From NCBI RefSeq assembly GCF_030369615.1, contig NZ_CP128494.1, forward strand, positions 2,499,501-2,563,500: a stretch of 64,000 bases of DNA, written 5' to 3'. Position numbers and translations under genes: made by a program. The notes below the pieces were generated by a model, which was given only the letters and a program-made list of their open reading frames with translations, did not search any database and was not told the DNA's origin. The stretch's first letter is position 1, and each line of letters starts with the position of its first letter. Source of the stretch: Geobacillus stearothermophilus ATCC 12980 (GTDB lineage: Bacteria; Bacillota; Bacilli; Bacillales; Anoxybacillaceae). Below are positions 7,547 to 16,221 of the stretch, piece by piece.

Positions 7547-10060
7547 TTACACCGTTCTTCCGCAACAATGTTTATATTTCTTCCCGCTCCCGCACGGGCA
7601 CGGGTCGTTGCGGCCGACGCGCACCGCCTTGCGGACCGGTTTTTTCTTCGGCTCTTCGCCGTCTTCTTTCGGGTGAACCGCTTCGCCTTTGGCCACCTCT
7701 TGGCGCTCAAGGTTATGGTGGATTTCCGCCTTCATGATATAGGTGGCGACTTCCTCTTCAATCGCGGCAATCATGTTTTCAAACATCACATAGCCTTCCA
7801 TTTGGTATTCGCGCAGCGGGTCAACTTGCCCGTAGGCGCGCAAATGGATGCCTTGGCGGAGCTGCTCCATCGCGTCGATATGGTTCATCCATTTCATATC
7901 GACAGCGCGCAAGACGACGACGCGTTCAAACTCGCGCATCTGTTCAGGCGGGATTTGCGCTTCTTTCTCATCATAGCGCGCCTTCACTTTCGACCAAATG
8001 AGCTCGATCATCTCTTCGGGCTCTTTGCCGCGCAAGTCAGCTTCCGTTACATCCCCTTCCGGAAGCAGATGGGCGTTGAGATACTCAACGAGCCCTTTCA
8101 AATTCCATTCTTCCGGAACCTCTTCTTTCGGCGTATGAGCGTTGACGACGCGCTCGATCACCGATTGGATCATCTTTTCGATAATGCCGCGCAAGTTGTC
8201 GGAATCAAGCACTTCATAGCGCTGGCGGTAAATGATTTCCCGCTGTTCGCGCAGGACATCGTCATATTGAAGCAGTTGCTTGCGGGCGTCGAAGTTGTTG
8301 CCTTCGACCCGTTTTTGCGCCGACTCAACGGCCCGTGTCACCATTTTGCTTTGGATCGGCTGCGAATCGTCCATCCCCAGGCGGTCCATCATCGCCATCA
8401 AGCTCTCGGAACCGAAGCGGCGCATCAACTCATCCTCAAGCGACAAATAGAACTGCGACACCCCCGGATCGCCTTGGCGTCCCGAGCGGCCGCGCAGCTG
8501 GTTGTCAATCCGCCGGCTTTCGTGACGCTCCGTGCCGATGACGGCCAATCCGCCAAGCTCCTTGACCCCTTCGCCAAGCTTAATGTCCGTCCCGCGCCCG
8601 GCCATGTTCGTCGCGATCGTCACCGCGCCTTTTTGTCCTGCTTGGGCGATGATCTCCGCCTCTTTCGCATGGTTTTTCGCGTTTAAGACGTTGTGCGGGA
8701 TGCCGCGTTTTTTCAACATCTCCGACAACAGCTCCGACGTCTCGATCGCCACCGTGCCGACCAACACCGGCTGCCCTTTCGCATGGCGGGCGGCGATGTC
8801 CTCAACCACGGCGCGGAACTTCCCTTCCATCGTCCGATAAATCAAATCCGGACGGTCCTCCCGGATCACCGGGCGGTTCGTCGGAATGACGACGACGCGC
8901 ATGTTGTAAATGTTGCGGAACTCTTCCTCTTCTGTTTTCGCCGTCCCCGTCATCCCCGCGAGTTTTTCATACATGCGGAAATAGTTTTGGAACGTAATCG
9001 TGGCCAACGTCATCGACTCGTTTTGAATCTCGAGCCCTTCCTTCGCCTCAATGGCTTGATGAAGCCCATCGCTGTAGCGGCGGCCATGCATCAAGCGCCC
9101 GGTGAACGGGTCGACGATGATCACTTTTCCGTCTTGCACGACGTAGTCGACATCGCGCTGCATCACAACATGCGCCCGCAGCGCCAGCTGAATATGGTGG
9201 TTGAGCGTCACGTGCTTCAAATCAAACAAGTTGTCGATGCCAAACGCCCGCTCGGCTTTGTTCATTCCTTCTTCCGTCAGCTGGACGCTTTTCGATTTTT
9301 CATCGTATGTGTAATCGACATCTTTGCGCAGCGTGCGGACAAACGCGTTCGCCTGCACATACAGCTTGGTCGACTTCTGCGCCGTCCCTGAAATGATGAG
9401 CGGCGTCCGCGCTTCATCGATCAAAATCGAGTCAACCTCGTCGATCACGGCAAAATGCAGCGGCCGCTGCACCATATGCTCCTTATAAAGCACCATGTTG
9501 TCGCGCAAATAGTCAAAGCCAAACTCGTTGTTCGTCCCGTACGTAATGTCGGCGTTGTACGCCGCTTGCTTCTCCTCGCGCGACATGCCGCTTAAGTTCA
9601 ACCCGACAGTCATGCCTAAAAACTCATACAGTTTGCCCATTTCCGTCGCATCGCGCGTCGCCAAGTATTCGTTGACCGTCACGACATGCACGCCGCGCCC
9701 CGTCAAGGCGTTCAAATAGACGGGCATCGTCGCCGTCAACGTTTTCCCTTCACCCGTTTTCATCTCGGCGATGTCGCCCTCATGCAAAACGACGCCGCCC
9801 ATAATTTGCACTTTATATGGGTACAAACCGAGGACGCGCTTCGCCCCTTCGCGCACAACGGCAAACGCCTCGACAAGCAAATCATCGAGCGATTCGCCTT
9901 GTTGGTAGCGGGCTTTGAATTCCTCGGTTTTTTGCCGCAACTGTTCATCGGACAGTCGGGCCATCTCCGGACCGAGCGCGTCGACTTGATCGGCAATTTT
10001 CTCAAGCCTTGCCAAATGACGCTTGTTCGGGTCAAATACTTTTTTTAAGACTCCAAGCAT
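7547..10060 (-). CDS. secA: Preprotein translocase ATPase SecA
   Basis: An 837-residue SecA, the motor that pushes unfolded preproteins through SecYEG. Visible in order: NBD1 with Walker [16 protein letters not shown] and DEVD in [16 protein letters not shown], the preprotein cross-linking domain, NBD2 with [19 protein letters not shown] and [10 protein letters not shown], the helical scaffold and wing, and the C-terminal zinc-binding tail [16 protein letters not shown]. Length and motifs are normal. ATG 10060 follows AAGGAGCG. It is transcribed ahead of prfB with 91 bp between them. Confidence 0.98.
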   Translation of the reverse strand: MLGVLKKVFDPNKRHLARLEKIADQVDALGPEMARLSDEQLRQKTEEFKARYQQGESLDDLLVEAFAVVREGAKRVLGLYPYKVQIMGGVVLHEGDIAEMKTGEGKTLTATMPVYLNALTGRGVHVVTVNEYLATRDATEMGKLYEFLGMTVGLNLSGMSREEKQAAYNADITYGTNNEFGFDYLRDNMVLYKEHMVQRPLHFAVIDEVDSILIDEARTPLIISGTAQKSTKLYVQANAFVRTLRKDVDYTYDEKSKSVQLTEEGMNKAERAFGIDNLFDLKHVTLNHHIQLALRAHVVMQRDVDYVVQDGKVIIVDPFTGRLMHGRRYSDGLHQAIEAKEGLEIQNESMTLATITFQNYFRMYEKLAGMTGTAKTEEEEFRNIYNMRVVVIPTNRPVIREDRPDLIYRTMEGKFRAVVEDIAARHAKGQPVLVGTVAIETSELLSEMLKKRGIPHNVLNAKNHAKEAEIIAQAGQKGAVTIATNMAGRGTDIKLGEGVKELGGLAVIGTERHESRRIDNQLRGRSGRQGDPGVSQFYLSLEDELMRRFGSESLMAMMDRLGMDDSQPIQSKMVTRAVESAQKRVEGNNFDARKQLLQYDDVLREQREIIYRQRYEVLDSDNLRGIIEKMIQSVIERVVNAHTPKEEVPEEWNLKGLVEYLNAHLLPEGDVTEADLRGKEPEEMIELIWSKVKARYDEKEAQIPPEQMREFERVVVLRAVDMKWMNHIDAMEQLRQGIHLRAYGQVDPLREYQMEGYVMFENMIAAIEEEVATYIMKAEIHHNLERQEVAKGEAVHPKEDGEEPKKKPVRKAVRVGRNDPCPCGSGKKYKHCCGRTV

Positions 10061-10106
10061 AGGAAACGCTCCTTATTTTTCATGGACTCACTTCTTCATC
10101 ATATCA

Positions 10107-10706
10107 TTATACAGGGATCAGTGACAACTGTTGCACAGGCTTCAAGAGGGGGCATGTCCAAGAGAGGGGATCACACTTGGACTGAAGTTGCTCAATCGCC
10201 GCTTCCGCATGGTGAAGCCGCCGATTCAGCGCATCCATTTCAAAACTTTTCTCCTCCACTTTTTCGTGAATTTTGCGAAGCAAGATTTGCACATCATCCA
10301 CAAGCTGCGTTTCGACGCGATAAAGCGTTTCTTTCACTTCCATCAATTCAGTTTCCACGCCGTCCAATCGGGTCTCTACGCCGCCCAATCGCGTTTCCAT
10401 GCCGTCTAACCGAGTCTCCACGCCATTCAACCGCGTTTCCACGCCGTCCAATCGGAACTCTACACCATCCAACCGGGCCTCTACGCCGTCCAATCGGGCC
10501 TCTACGCCTTTCAACCGCGTTTCCACACGGTCTAACCGCTCTTTCACCGCGCCCATTTCCCGTTCGAGGCCGACGAGGCGCCCGTTCATCTCCGTCAAAC
10601 GGCCATCCATCTGCTCAAACCGTTGGCGAGTTTCTTCTTGGAACACCAAAAACCCTTTTTCCATGTTGTCCAACTTGGACAAAATTTGACGCAACAATTC
10701 CTCCAT
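10107..10706 (-). CDS. Heptad-repeat coiled-coil protein of unknown function
   Basis: A 199-residue soluble protein with no signal or TM segment. Residues about 57-120 are at least nine back-to-back seven-residue units of the form RLDGVE(T/A), encoded by a 21-bp DNA repeat, flanked by less regular heptads. The product should form a long parallel coiled coil. The C-terminus (SKCDPLSWTCPLLKPVQQ) holds two Cys. The ATG at 10706 follows GGGGGAG. It lies between hpf and secA, a position with no such gene in B. subtilis, and just downstream of the hpf terminator. Similar repeat-rich proteins occur in Geobacillus and phages, but I cannot assign a role. Confidence 0.7.
   Translation of the reverse strand: MEELLRQILSKLDNMEKGFLVFQEETRQRFEQMDGRLTEMNGRLVGLEREMGAVKERLDRVETRLKGVEARLDGVEARLDGVEFRLDGVETRLNGVETRLDGMETRLGGVETRLDGVETELMEVKETLYRVETQLVDDVQILLRKIHEKVEEKSFEMDALNRRLHHAEAAIEQLQSKCDPLSWTCPLLKPVQQLSLIPV
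10347..10538 (-). repeat. Tandem 21-bp repeat coding for heptads
   Basis: About nine imperfect 21-bp units, each coding for one RLDGVET-like heptad, with third-position variation. Such repeats expand or contract easily by slippage, so the coiled-coil length is likely to vary between strains. Confidence 0.8.
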
Positions 10707-10745
10707 TGCTCTCCCCCATTTTGATTTTTCTCATGCATATTATAA

Positions 10746-10773
10746 CATCCCCTGCCCAAAAAAGCAGGGGATG
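10746..10773 (-). terminator. Probable hpf terminator
   Basis: A perfect 10-bp stem (CATCCCCTGC / GCAGGGGATG, 8-nt loop) 19 bp after the hpf stop. The following T run on the minus strand is weak (GTTATAAT), and this TATAAT could also be the -10 box for the coiled-coil gene. Confidence 0.6.
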
Positions 10774-10791
10774 CGCACAAGAGGCAACCGT

Positions 10792-11337
10792 TTAATTCGC
10801 CTCGATCAATCCGTATTTTCCGTCTTTGCGGCGGTAGACGATGTTCGTCCGGTTCGTCTCGGCATTCGTAAAAATGAAGAAGTTGTGCCCCAACAAATTC
10901 ATCTGTAAAATCGCCTCTTCGCTGTCCATCGGCTTCAAGCTGAAGTGTTTCGTGCGCACGATTTCAAATTCCTCGTCGTTCTCCGCCGCAGCAGCGCCGC
11001 TTGGCACAGGGGCGGCCAGCTTCGCTTCTTTCTCGCGGTCGCGCAGCTTCCGATTGACTTTCGTTTTATGTTTGCGGATTTGCCGCTCCAGTTTATCCGT
11101 CACTAAATCGATCGCCGCATACATATCGTTATGGCGCTCTTCCGCCCGAAGCGACAAATGCGGCATCGGAATGGTCACTTCGATTTTCCCTTGTCCATCG
11201 TTGTAGACTTTTAAATTGACATGGACATTCACGTCATCGGTGCGGTCGAAATAGCGCTCCAACTTGCCGATTTTTTTCTCCACGTACTCGCGCAGCGCTG
11301 GCGTGACTTCAATGTTTTCCCCGCGAATGTAATACAT
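10792..11337 (-). CDS. hpf: Long-form ribosome hibernation promoting factor (YvyD)
   Basis: A 181-residue long-form HPF. The N-terminal domain (1-100: MYYIRGENIEVTPALREYVE, KKIGKLERYF, IPMPHLSLRAEE) binds the 30S subunit in stationary phase; a flexible Ala-rich linker (about 115-130) leads to the C-terminal dimerisation domain (EIVRTKHFSLKPMDSEEAIL, NIVYRRKDGKYGLIE) that joins two 70S ribosomes into 100S dimers. Located next to secA as in B. subtilis, where yvyD is a SigB/SigH-controlled general stress gene. Two adjacent ATG codons are present; the second is used here. Confidence 0.95.
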   Translation of the reverse strand: MYYIRGENIEVTPALREYVEKKIGKLERYFDRTDDVNVHVNLKVYNDGQGKIEVTIPMPHLSLRAEERHNDMYAAIDLVTDKLERQIRKHKTKVNRKLRDREKEAKLAAPVPSGAAAAENDEEFEIVRTKHFSLKPMDSEEAILQMNLLGHNFFIFTNAETNRTNIVYRRKDGKYGLIEAN

Positions 11338-11387
11338 CATCGCTGACCACTCCTTATTTTCAAACTATAGATCCCTACATTCTTTCA

Positions 11388-11413
11388 TTACCCATCAAAC
11401 CCCTGCTTCAATC
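11388..11413 (-). promoter_or_regulatory. Possible SigB-type promoter of hpf
   Basis: Minus strand GATTGA-14 nt-GGGTAA resembles the SigB consensus GTTTAA-N12/14-GGGTAT (4/6 and 5/6 matches), about 50 bp upstream of hpf. B. subtilis yvyD is SigB-dependent, which motivated the search; the match alone is weak. Confidence 0.3.
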
Positions 11414-11515
11414 AAAAATATTTTCGAAGATTTTGTGAAAAATATAGAAAAATATGGTAAAACAGGCATGGGTGTTTTTTCTTAATTGGTGTGGAAAGTA
11501 CGGAGTGTGGAAACG

Positions 11516-12594
11516 ATGCGAAAAATCCATATTTCCCATGCGAAAAGCGGTGACGTGCTCGCTGTCGACTTATTCGCCGCCAACGGCAGCGTGTTGCTCT
11601 CGCGCGGCGTGCGGCTGACAAACGGCTACATCCGCTCGTTGGCGCAAAAAGGGGTTCAATACATTTATATTGACGACAAACAAACCTATGACATCCGCCC
11701 GCGCTCGCTCATCAGCCCGACCGTGCGCCAGCAGGCGGTGAAAAAAGTGTACGAGACGATGACGGCCTTGATCGAGCAAAAAAGCTGCTCAGCCGCGTGT
11801 CTTCCCTCGATTTAGGAAAAGAGCACGAAAACGTTTTCAAAGACATTTTGGACTATTTGCTCAAACAAGAAGATTTGCTCATCAACTTGTCGGATTTGGT
11901 CATCTCAAACGACTACTTTTTCCACCATTCGGTCAACGTCGCCACGATCGCGGGCGTCATCGGCATCGCCAAAGGGTATCGCCCCCAACAGCTGCTTGAC
12001 CTTGGCATCGGCGCGCTGCTGTTTGACATCGGCATGACCCAGCTGCCTGACGGACTTTGGCGAAAAAAAAGAGCCTTGACGGAAGAGGAAAAGGAAATCG
12101 TCCGCCGTCATACATATCTCGGCTTTGAACTGCTGCGGCGCCAGCGCAACATCTCGCTCTTTTCCGCCCACTGCGCCTTGCAGCACCACGAGCGGTGCGA
12201 CGGCAGCGGCTACCCGCGCGCCTTATCAGGCGATGACATTCACGAATACGCCCGCATCGTCGCCATCGCCGACGTCTTTGACGCCTTGACATCGGCGCGC
12301 TACCATCGAAGACAATACTCGCCGCACGAAGCAGCCGAATACCTATCCGCCGCCGGCGGCATGCTGGACTACGAACTCATTAAGCTCTTTCTTTCCTACA
12401 TCGCCGTCTACCCGGTCGCCACGACCGTTAAGCTCAACACCGGGGAAGTCGGCGTCGTCTCGCAAGTGTTTCCGGGTTTCCCGCTCCGCCCCATCGTCCG
12501 CGTCATCAAAAATCCCGCGGGCGAGGAGCTGAAAAGCCCGTATGAGATTGACTTGCGGAAAGAGATGAACATCACCATTGTCAAGGCCGTTTGA
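11516..12594 (+). pseudogene. HD-GYP domain c-di-GMP phosphodiesterase, frameshifted
   Basis: The intact product would be about 360 residues: an N-terminal DUF3391-like part (MRKIHISHAKSGDVLAVDLF, VQYIYIDDKQTYDI) and a C-terminal HD-GYP domain with HHSVNVA, LFDIGMTQLPDGLW, the H-x-E-R-x-D-G-S-GYP stretch (HHERCDGSGYP) and IVAIADVFDALTSAR. HD-GYP enzymes hydrolyse c-di-GMP. The frame breaks at about 11775-11785 in CAAAAAAG (six A): the first part stops at 11815, while one extra A would join it to KLLSRVSSLDLGKEH. The second part (to 12594) is otherwise intact. A homopolymer sequencing error, a real knock-out or slippage expression are all possible. Confidence 0.85.
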
Positions 12595-12659
12595 CTCTTT
12601 TGCCGCTCACGGCAAAAACAGGCGAACGAATGCCGGTTTCATTCGCCCTGCCGCACAAA

Positions 12660-12696
12660 AGCGGGTGCCCTCGATTCCAGCAAGAGGACACCCGCT
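12660..12696. terminator. Probable bidirectional terminator between the HD-GYP gene and the fliT operon end
   Basis: A 13-bp stem (AGCGGGTG then CCTC, one G-U pair on the minus strand) with an 11-nt loop between convergent genes. T runs are short on both sides. A second perfect 8-bp hairpin (TTTTGCCG-CTCA-CGGCAAAA) sits right after the HD-GYP stop at about 12598. Confidence 0.6.
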
Positions 12697-12734
12697 TTCG
12701 CTTGCACGGCTGGCAAAGCACCGCCGTTCATTCT

Positions 12735-13121
12735 TCACTGCACAACATACCGCCGCAGACCGCTCTCCATCGCACTCTTCCACGCCTGAAACGCCGGCGA
12801 CAACCGTCCACAGACAATGCGCTCTTTCGCCGCCGCATCGGAAAATTGCCCGTCAAGCGCCGCTGCCGCTTCCAGCACATCCGCAAACCGTTCGATATGG
12901 CCGATCAAATCGCTCTCGTCAGCGAACAGCTGGCATAAATAAACGTTCGTCTCACCGATTTTCCCAAGCGCCAATAAAAGATCCGCCAGCAACACATCCG
13001 CATGCATCCGCCGCGGGTCAGAAAAACTCGCCTCCACATAATCGAGCCCTTCTTCGACCGTCTCAAGCAGCGCCGCGTATTGGCGGATGATATTCAGCGC
13101 CTCGCTTGTCAATTCCGCCAT
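12735..13121 (-). CDS. Unknown protein at the end of the fliD-fliS-fliT operon
   Basis: A 128-residue, mainly helical acidic protein (MAELTSEALNIIRQYAALLETVEEGLDYVE...). No catalytic motif, signal or TM segment is seen. It starts 12 bp after fliT, with the AGGTGGG site inside that gap, and is the last gene before a terminator, so it is probably co-transcribed with fliD, fliS and fliT. A role in flagellar assembly or export is inferred from position only. Confidence 0.7.
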   Translation of the reverse strand: MAELTSEALNIIRQYAALLETVEEGLDYVEASFSDPRRMHADVLLADLLLALGKIGETNVYLCQLFADESDLIGHIERFADVLEAAAALDGQFSDAAAKERIVCGRLSPAFQAWKSAMESGLRRYVVQ

Positions 13122-13133
13122 CCTGAATCCCAC

Positions 13134-13487
13134 CTATCGCCGTTTGTCGTAAAACATCCCGTCAATCGAAAGCGGCTGCTCGTACGGATGAACGTAGCAG
13201 GCGTTCGCCTGCCGCTTCGCCCCCACCATGCGCAAATCGTTTCGAATCTCATCACCCACGCGGTGAAGCCGCCTCTCAATTTCTTCATTCCAAGCGATGA
13301 TCTCGCGGCCAAGCCGCTGCTCTTCCTCGCTGTACGGCGGACGCAGCTTCCAAAGGAGCTCCTGGCGCTCCTGAAGCAATCGATCAACCGTCCGAAGCCG
13401 CTCTTCCCGATCCTCGGACGGCCACGGCAACGCCGTCGCCTCCAGCAGCTCCTTCGTCACCCGCCATACATCATGCACCACGCCCAT
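13134..13487 (-). CDS. fliT: FliT-like flagellar chaperone
   Basis: A 117-residue helical protein immediately after fliS, starting in a TAATG overlap with the fliS stop (ATG 13487). The sequence (VWRVTKELLEATALPWP, RTVDRLLQERQELLWKL, EIIAWNEEIERRLHRVGDEIRNDL) matches the size and helical pattern of Bacillus FliT, which escorts the FliD cap protein. FliT proteins are poorly conserved, so the assignment relies on gene order plus helical pattern. Confidence 0.8.
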   Translation of the reverse strand: MGVVHDVWRVTKELLEATALPWPSEDREERLRTVDRLLQERQELLWKLRPPYSEEEQRLGREIIAWNEEIERRLHRVGDEIRNDLRMVGAKRQANACYVHPYEQPLSIDGMFYDKRR

Positions 13488-13888
13488 TACGCCTGCCCGC
13501 CTTCCGCGTATTGGCGCTGCCGATGGAGCTGAATCACTTGCTTCCACGTATCGCGAAACTCGACGACATACCCTTCCACTTCATCCAAAATCGCCGCATC
13601 GCTTTTCACATTCGCCTCAACCAGGCGGCGGTAGATGTAGTCATACATGGTCATCATGGATTTCGCGACTTCATACTCCATCTTCAATGTCTTCATGAGT
13701 TCCAAAATGATGTTTTGCGCCTTAATCAAATTTTCATTGCGCGCCGCAATGTCCCCTTTCTCGATCGCCTGGCGCGCGAGCTTGATAAACTTCAAGCAGC
13801 CGTTATACAGCATCAATGTCAACTCCCCAGGCGACGCCGTCTGCACAGCGTTCGCTTGGTAGTGTTGATACGGATTGTTCGTTGCCAT
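13487..13888 (-). CDS. fliS: Flagellin export chaperone FliS
   Basis: A 133-residue FliS: the N-terminus NPYQHYQANAVQTASPGELTLMLYNG is diagnostic (split here: NPYQHYQANAV and SPGELTLMLYNG), followed by the four-helix bundle that holds the flagellin C-terminus in an export-competent state. The ATG at 13888 follows AGGAGTG and is preferred to an in-frame ATG 9 nt upstream. Overlaps fliT by one base. The substrate is the hag product encoded at 41.7-42.9 kb. Confidence 0.95.
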   Translation of the reverse strand: MATNNPYQHYQANAVQTASPGELTLMLYNGCLKFIKLARQAIEKGDIAARNENLIKAQNIILELMKTLKMEYEVAKSMMTMYDYIYRRLVEANVKSDAAILDEVEGYVVEFRDTWKQVIQLHRQRQYAEGGQA

Positions 13889-14014
13889 CCCGATCACTCC
13901 TCTTCCACGTCAAGTGCTGCACACGTTTCAAGACTGAAGCAAGAACGTTTTTTTCAGCCAAACCGCCCCTTTCAAGAGGCGTCGCGCCTTTTCAGTTGTC
14001 TCAGCCTAAAACCT

Positions 14015-14049
14015 CCATCATCAGGAAGCGGATCGCTTTCCGATGATGG
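14015..14049 (-). terminator. Weak hairpin between fliD and fliS
   Basis: An 8-bp perfect outer stem (CCATCATC / GATGATGG) with a partly paired interior in the 202-bp gap between fliD and fliS. No clear T run follows, so it may be a processing or attenuating hairpin rather than a true terminator. Confidence 0.35.
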
Positions 14050-14090
14050 CCAAGCGCCAACGGACGCCTGCATGCCACAGCCGCTGATCG

Positions 14091-15692
14091 TTATCTTTGC
14101 ATGCCGCCAAAGGCGTTCATCAAGTACATGCTTTGCTGGTTGGCGCGCTGAATCGCCTCTTCCATCGCCGTGAATTGGCGATAGTAGCGGTCTTCAATTT
14201 GTTTCAAACGGTCTTCGAAGCGGTCAATTTGGTCATTGATTTCGATTAAATCGCGCCCGATCGCAAACTGCTGGTTCGTCCAAATCGTCTTCCCCGCTTT
14301 TTGCTCAATCTTCCCGATCGTCGCTTTGATCGTATCACGCAGGCGGCGGGCGATCCCTTTTTCCGCATCCGTCGCCCCGTCTTGGTTAAACAGTTGATAG
14401 ACGGCATCCGGGTTTTCCTTGATTTTCTCCCGCAGCTTCGTCTCGTCAATGATCAACTTCCCGCCATCGAGGTAGTTCGACGACGTCGAGATGCCAAGCT
14501 GCGCCAGCTGGGAAAACCCGCTCGGGATGTTCGCCCCTTCCACTTTCGTGTACACATTCATCCGCATTTGGCTTAAGGCGCTCGACAAAATCGAATCGCC
14601 GCGAAGCATCCCGCTGCGCGCCTTTTCTTCCCACAGCTCCACTTGTTTTTCCGTCATCGCTTCTTTTTGCTCATCGGTGAGCGGCGGATAGTCGCGATAG
14701 CGCTCTTCTTTCAACTCGGCGTTGATTTTGGCGATCGTTTCGTTGTATTTGTCGACGAATGACTTGATCGAATTGAAAATGGCATCAACGTCCGTCGAGG
14801 CAGTCACGGTTACTTCGCTTGCGGTTGTTTGCTTTAATGTGTACTCATACCCGTTAATCTGAAACACATTCGTTGGACGTTCCGTTGGTAAACCGTTAAT
14901 TGTAAACTGAGCGTTCTTTCCTTTTCTCCCCAACATGATCGTATTATTGCTCGGATCCTGTGTCGCAGCAGCAATATCACTGTCTTGAGGTAGCTTTAAC
15001 ACGTCAATCAAAAACCTGTCAGCTGTACCATCAATTACAATTTCAGCACCTTCTGACGCATCGCCTGTATTTTTCGCCGTCAATGACACTCTGCCCGTTC
15101 GGCTATCGTAAAAAGCCACTACCCCGGCCTGTGAGCTATTAATTTTATTAATCAACGAGTTTAATGAATCAACACTCGGATCAAATTGAATCGTTGTCCA
15201 CTCGGTCGGCATCGTGCCATCGCTCTTAATCGCCTTAATGCGAATCTCCTTTGTCCCGCTGCTCAACGTGTAGCCGTTATTTTTCGTGATGTTGCTATCT
15301 TGACTAAGCAACGTTTGGGATGGATCGAAATTGGCATTGCCTACGGCAACAGCTCCATACATATAAGCATTCTCTGCCAGTTGTGTCACTTTGATAGTTG
15401 ATGTCAATTGGGAAGTAGAGCTAATGTTTCGAACAGAAACAGCCGCTTCATTCGAACTGATAACCGTCTGCTTCGTAAACGTCGCCTGCCGATAGATTCC
15501 ATCAAAGATCGATGTATCTAACTCGCTGAGCAGCTTATTCATCTCTCGATAATCATCACGCTGCCACTCGAGCAGCTGCTTTTTCTGCTTCAATTTATCA
15601 AGCGGCATCCGCTCTGCTTTCATCAAATCGCTCACGATTTTGTCAATATCCATCCCGCTCGCGAGGCCGCTGATGCGCAACGTATTCGCCAT
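14091..15692 (-). CDS. fliD: Flagellar filament capping protein FliD
   Basis: A 533-residue HAP2. The N-terminal FliD_N region (MANTLRISGLASGMDIDKIVSDLM) and C-terminal FliD_C region (FVDKYNETIAKINAEL, MRGDS-like LRGDSILSSALSQMR, LAQLGISTSSNYLDGGKL, then a terminal coiled coil ending YLMNAFGGMQR) are both clear. FliD oligomers cap the growing filament and fold exported flagellin. The middle region (about 130-280) is the variable surface part. It is 202 bp upstream of fliS and 15 bp after flaG. Confidence 0.96.
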   Translation of the reverse strand: MANTLRISGLASGMDIDKIVSDLMKAERMPLDKLKQKKQLLEWQRDDYREMNKLLSELDTSIFDGIYRQATFTKQTVISSNEAAVSVRNISSTSQLTSTIKVTQLAENAYMYGAVAVGNANFDPSQTLLSQDSNITKNNGYTLSSGTKEIRIKAIKSDGTMPTEWTTIQFDPSVDSLNSLINKINSSQAGVVAFYDSRTGRVSLTAKNTGDASEGAEIVIDGTADRFLIDVLKLPQDSDIAAATQDPSNNTIMLGRKGKNAQFTINGLPTERPTNVFQINGYEYTLKQTTASEVTVTASTDVDAIFNSIKSFVDKYNETIAKINAELKEERYRDYPPLTDEQKEAMTEKQVELWEEKARSGMLRGDSILSSALSQMRMNVYTKVEGANIPSGFSQLAQLGISTSSNYLDGGKLIIDETKLREKIKENPDAVYQLFNQDGATDAEKGIARRLRDTIKATIGKIEQKAGKTIWTNQQFAIGRDLIEINDQIDRFEDRLKQIEDRYYRQFTAMEEAIQRANQQSMYLMNAFGGMQR

Positions 15693-15707
15693 GTCGACTC
15701 ACCACCG

Positions 15708-16067
15708 TTAAATTTTTTTATCCACCAAAAGCCCGACAAACTCCATCATCGCCGCGTACATATCCAACAGCTTTTTCGGCGGGATTTCTCGAATGACCTC
15801 ATCCGTTCGCTCATCAATGATTTGTACGTAATATTCCTGCAGCTCGTCATGCAGTTCAAACTTTAACGACGTATGGCTTGGCTGAAGGAATTCGTTTAAG
15901 CCTTTCACTACTTCTTCTAGTTTTTCTTTTGGAATGTTTTGCTGCGGTGCTTCCGAAGTGCTAGCATGATTCTGCTTTTGCGACTCGATCACGCTGCTTG
16001 CCTTTTCATTGCGAACACTTTCATACAAATAAGAAGGAGAATGCGAAGAGACCCTTTCCACCGACAT
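15708..16067 (-). CDS. flaG: FlaG-family flagellar protein (YvyC)
   Basis: A 119-residue protein with the FlaG domain at the C-terminus (KEVVKGLNEFLQPSHTSL-like, FELHDELQEYYVQIIDERTD, VIREIPPKKLLDMYAAMMEF). FlaG influences filament length in some bacteria; its mechanism is unclear. ATG 16067 follows AAAGGAGCGGG. It is first in flaG-fliD-fliS-fliT and lies downstream of a SigD-like -10 element. Confidence 0.92.
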   Translation of the reverse strand: MSVERVSSHSPSYLYESVRNEKASSVIESQKQNHASTSEAPQQNIPKEKLEEVVKGLNEFLQPSHTSLKFELHDELQEYYVQIIDERTDEVIREIPPKKLLDMYAAMMEFVGLLVDKKI

Positions 16068-16104
16068 AACGCCCGCTCCTTTGCATGAACACTATCTATG
16101 TTTT

Positions 16105-16131
16105 ATATCGGATAAAGATGGAGAATTGTGA
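16105..16131 (-). promoter_or_regulatory. SigD-type promoter of flaG-fliD
   Basis: Minus strand TCAC-15 nt-TCCGATAT (7/8 match to the SigD -10 GCCGATAT), about 40 bp upstream of flaG. The same TCAC-N15 arrangement is seen before the glycosyltransferase gene at 41.6 kb. Confidence 0.65.
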
Positions 16132-16221
16132 AGGGGGAGGGAACAATAAATGCAATCCATATAAAAATCAGGAGATGATGATAATTTCATTTCTTGTGTA
16201 TAATACTTGTCAATTATTGAA

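Noticed and set aside
7454-8686. A 410-codon plus-strand frame opposite secA
   Set aside because: It is the complement of a clearly coding, highly conserved gene, has no ribosome site of note and no recognisable domain; a GC-rich shadow.
10347-10538. CRISPR-like repeat array
   Set aside because: The 21-bp units are contiguous without spacers and code in phase for heptads.
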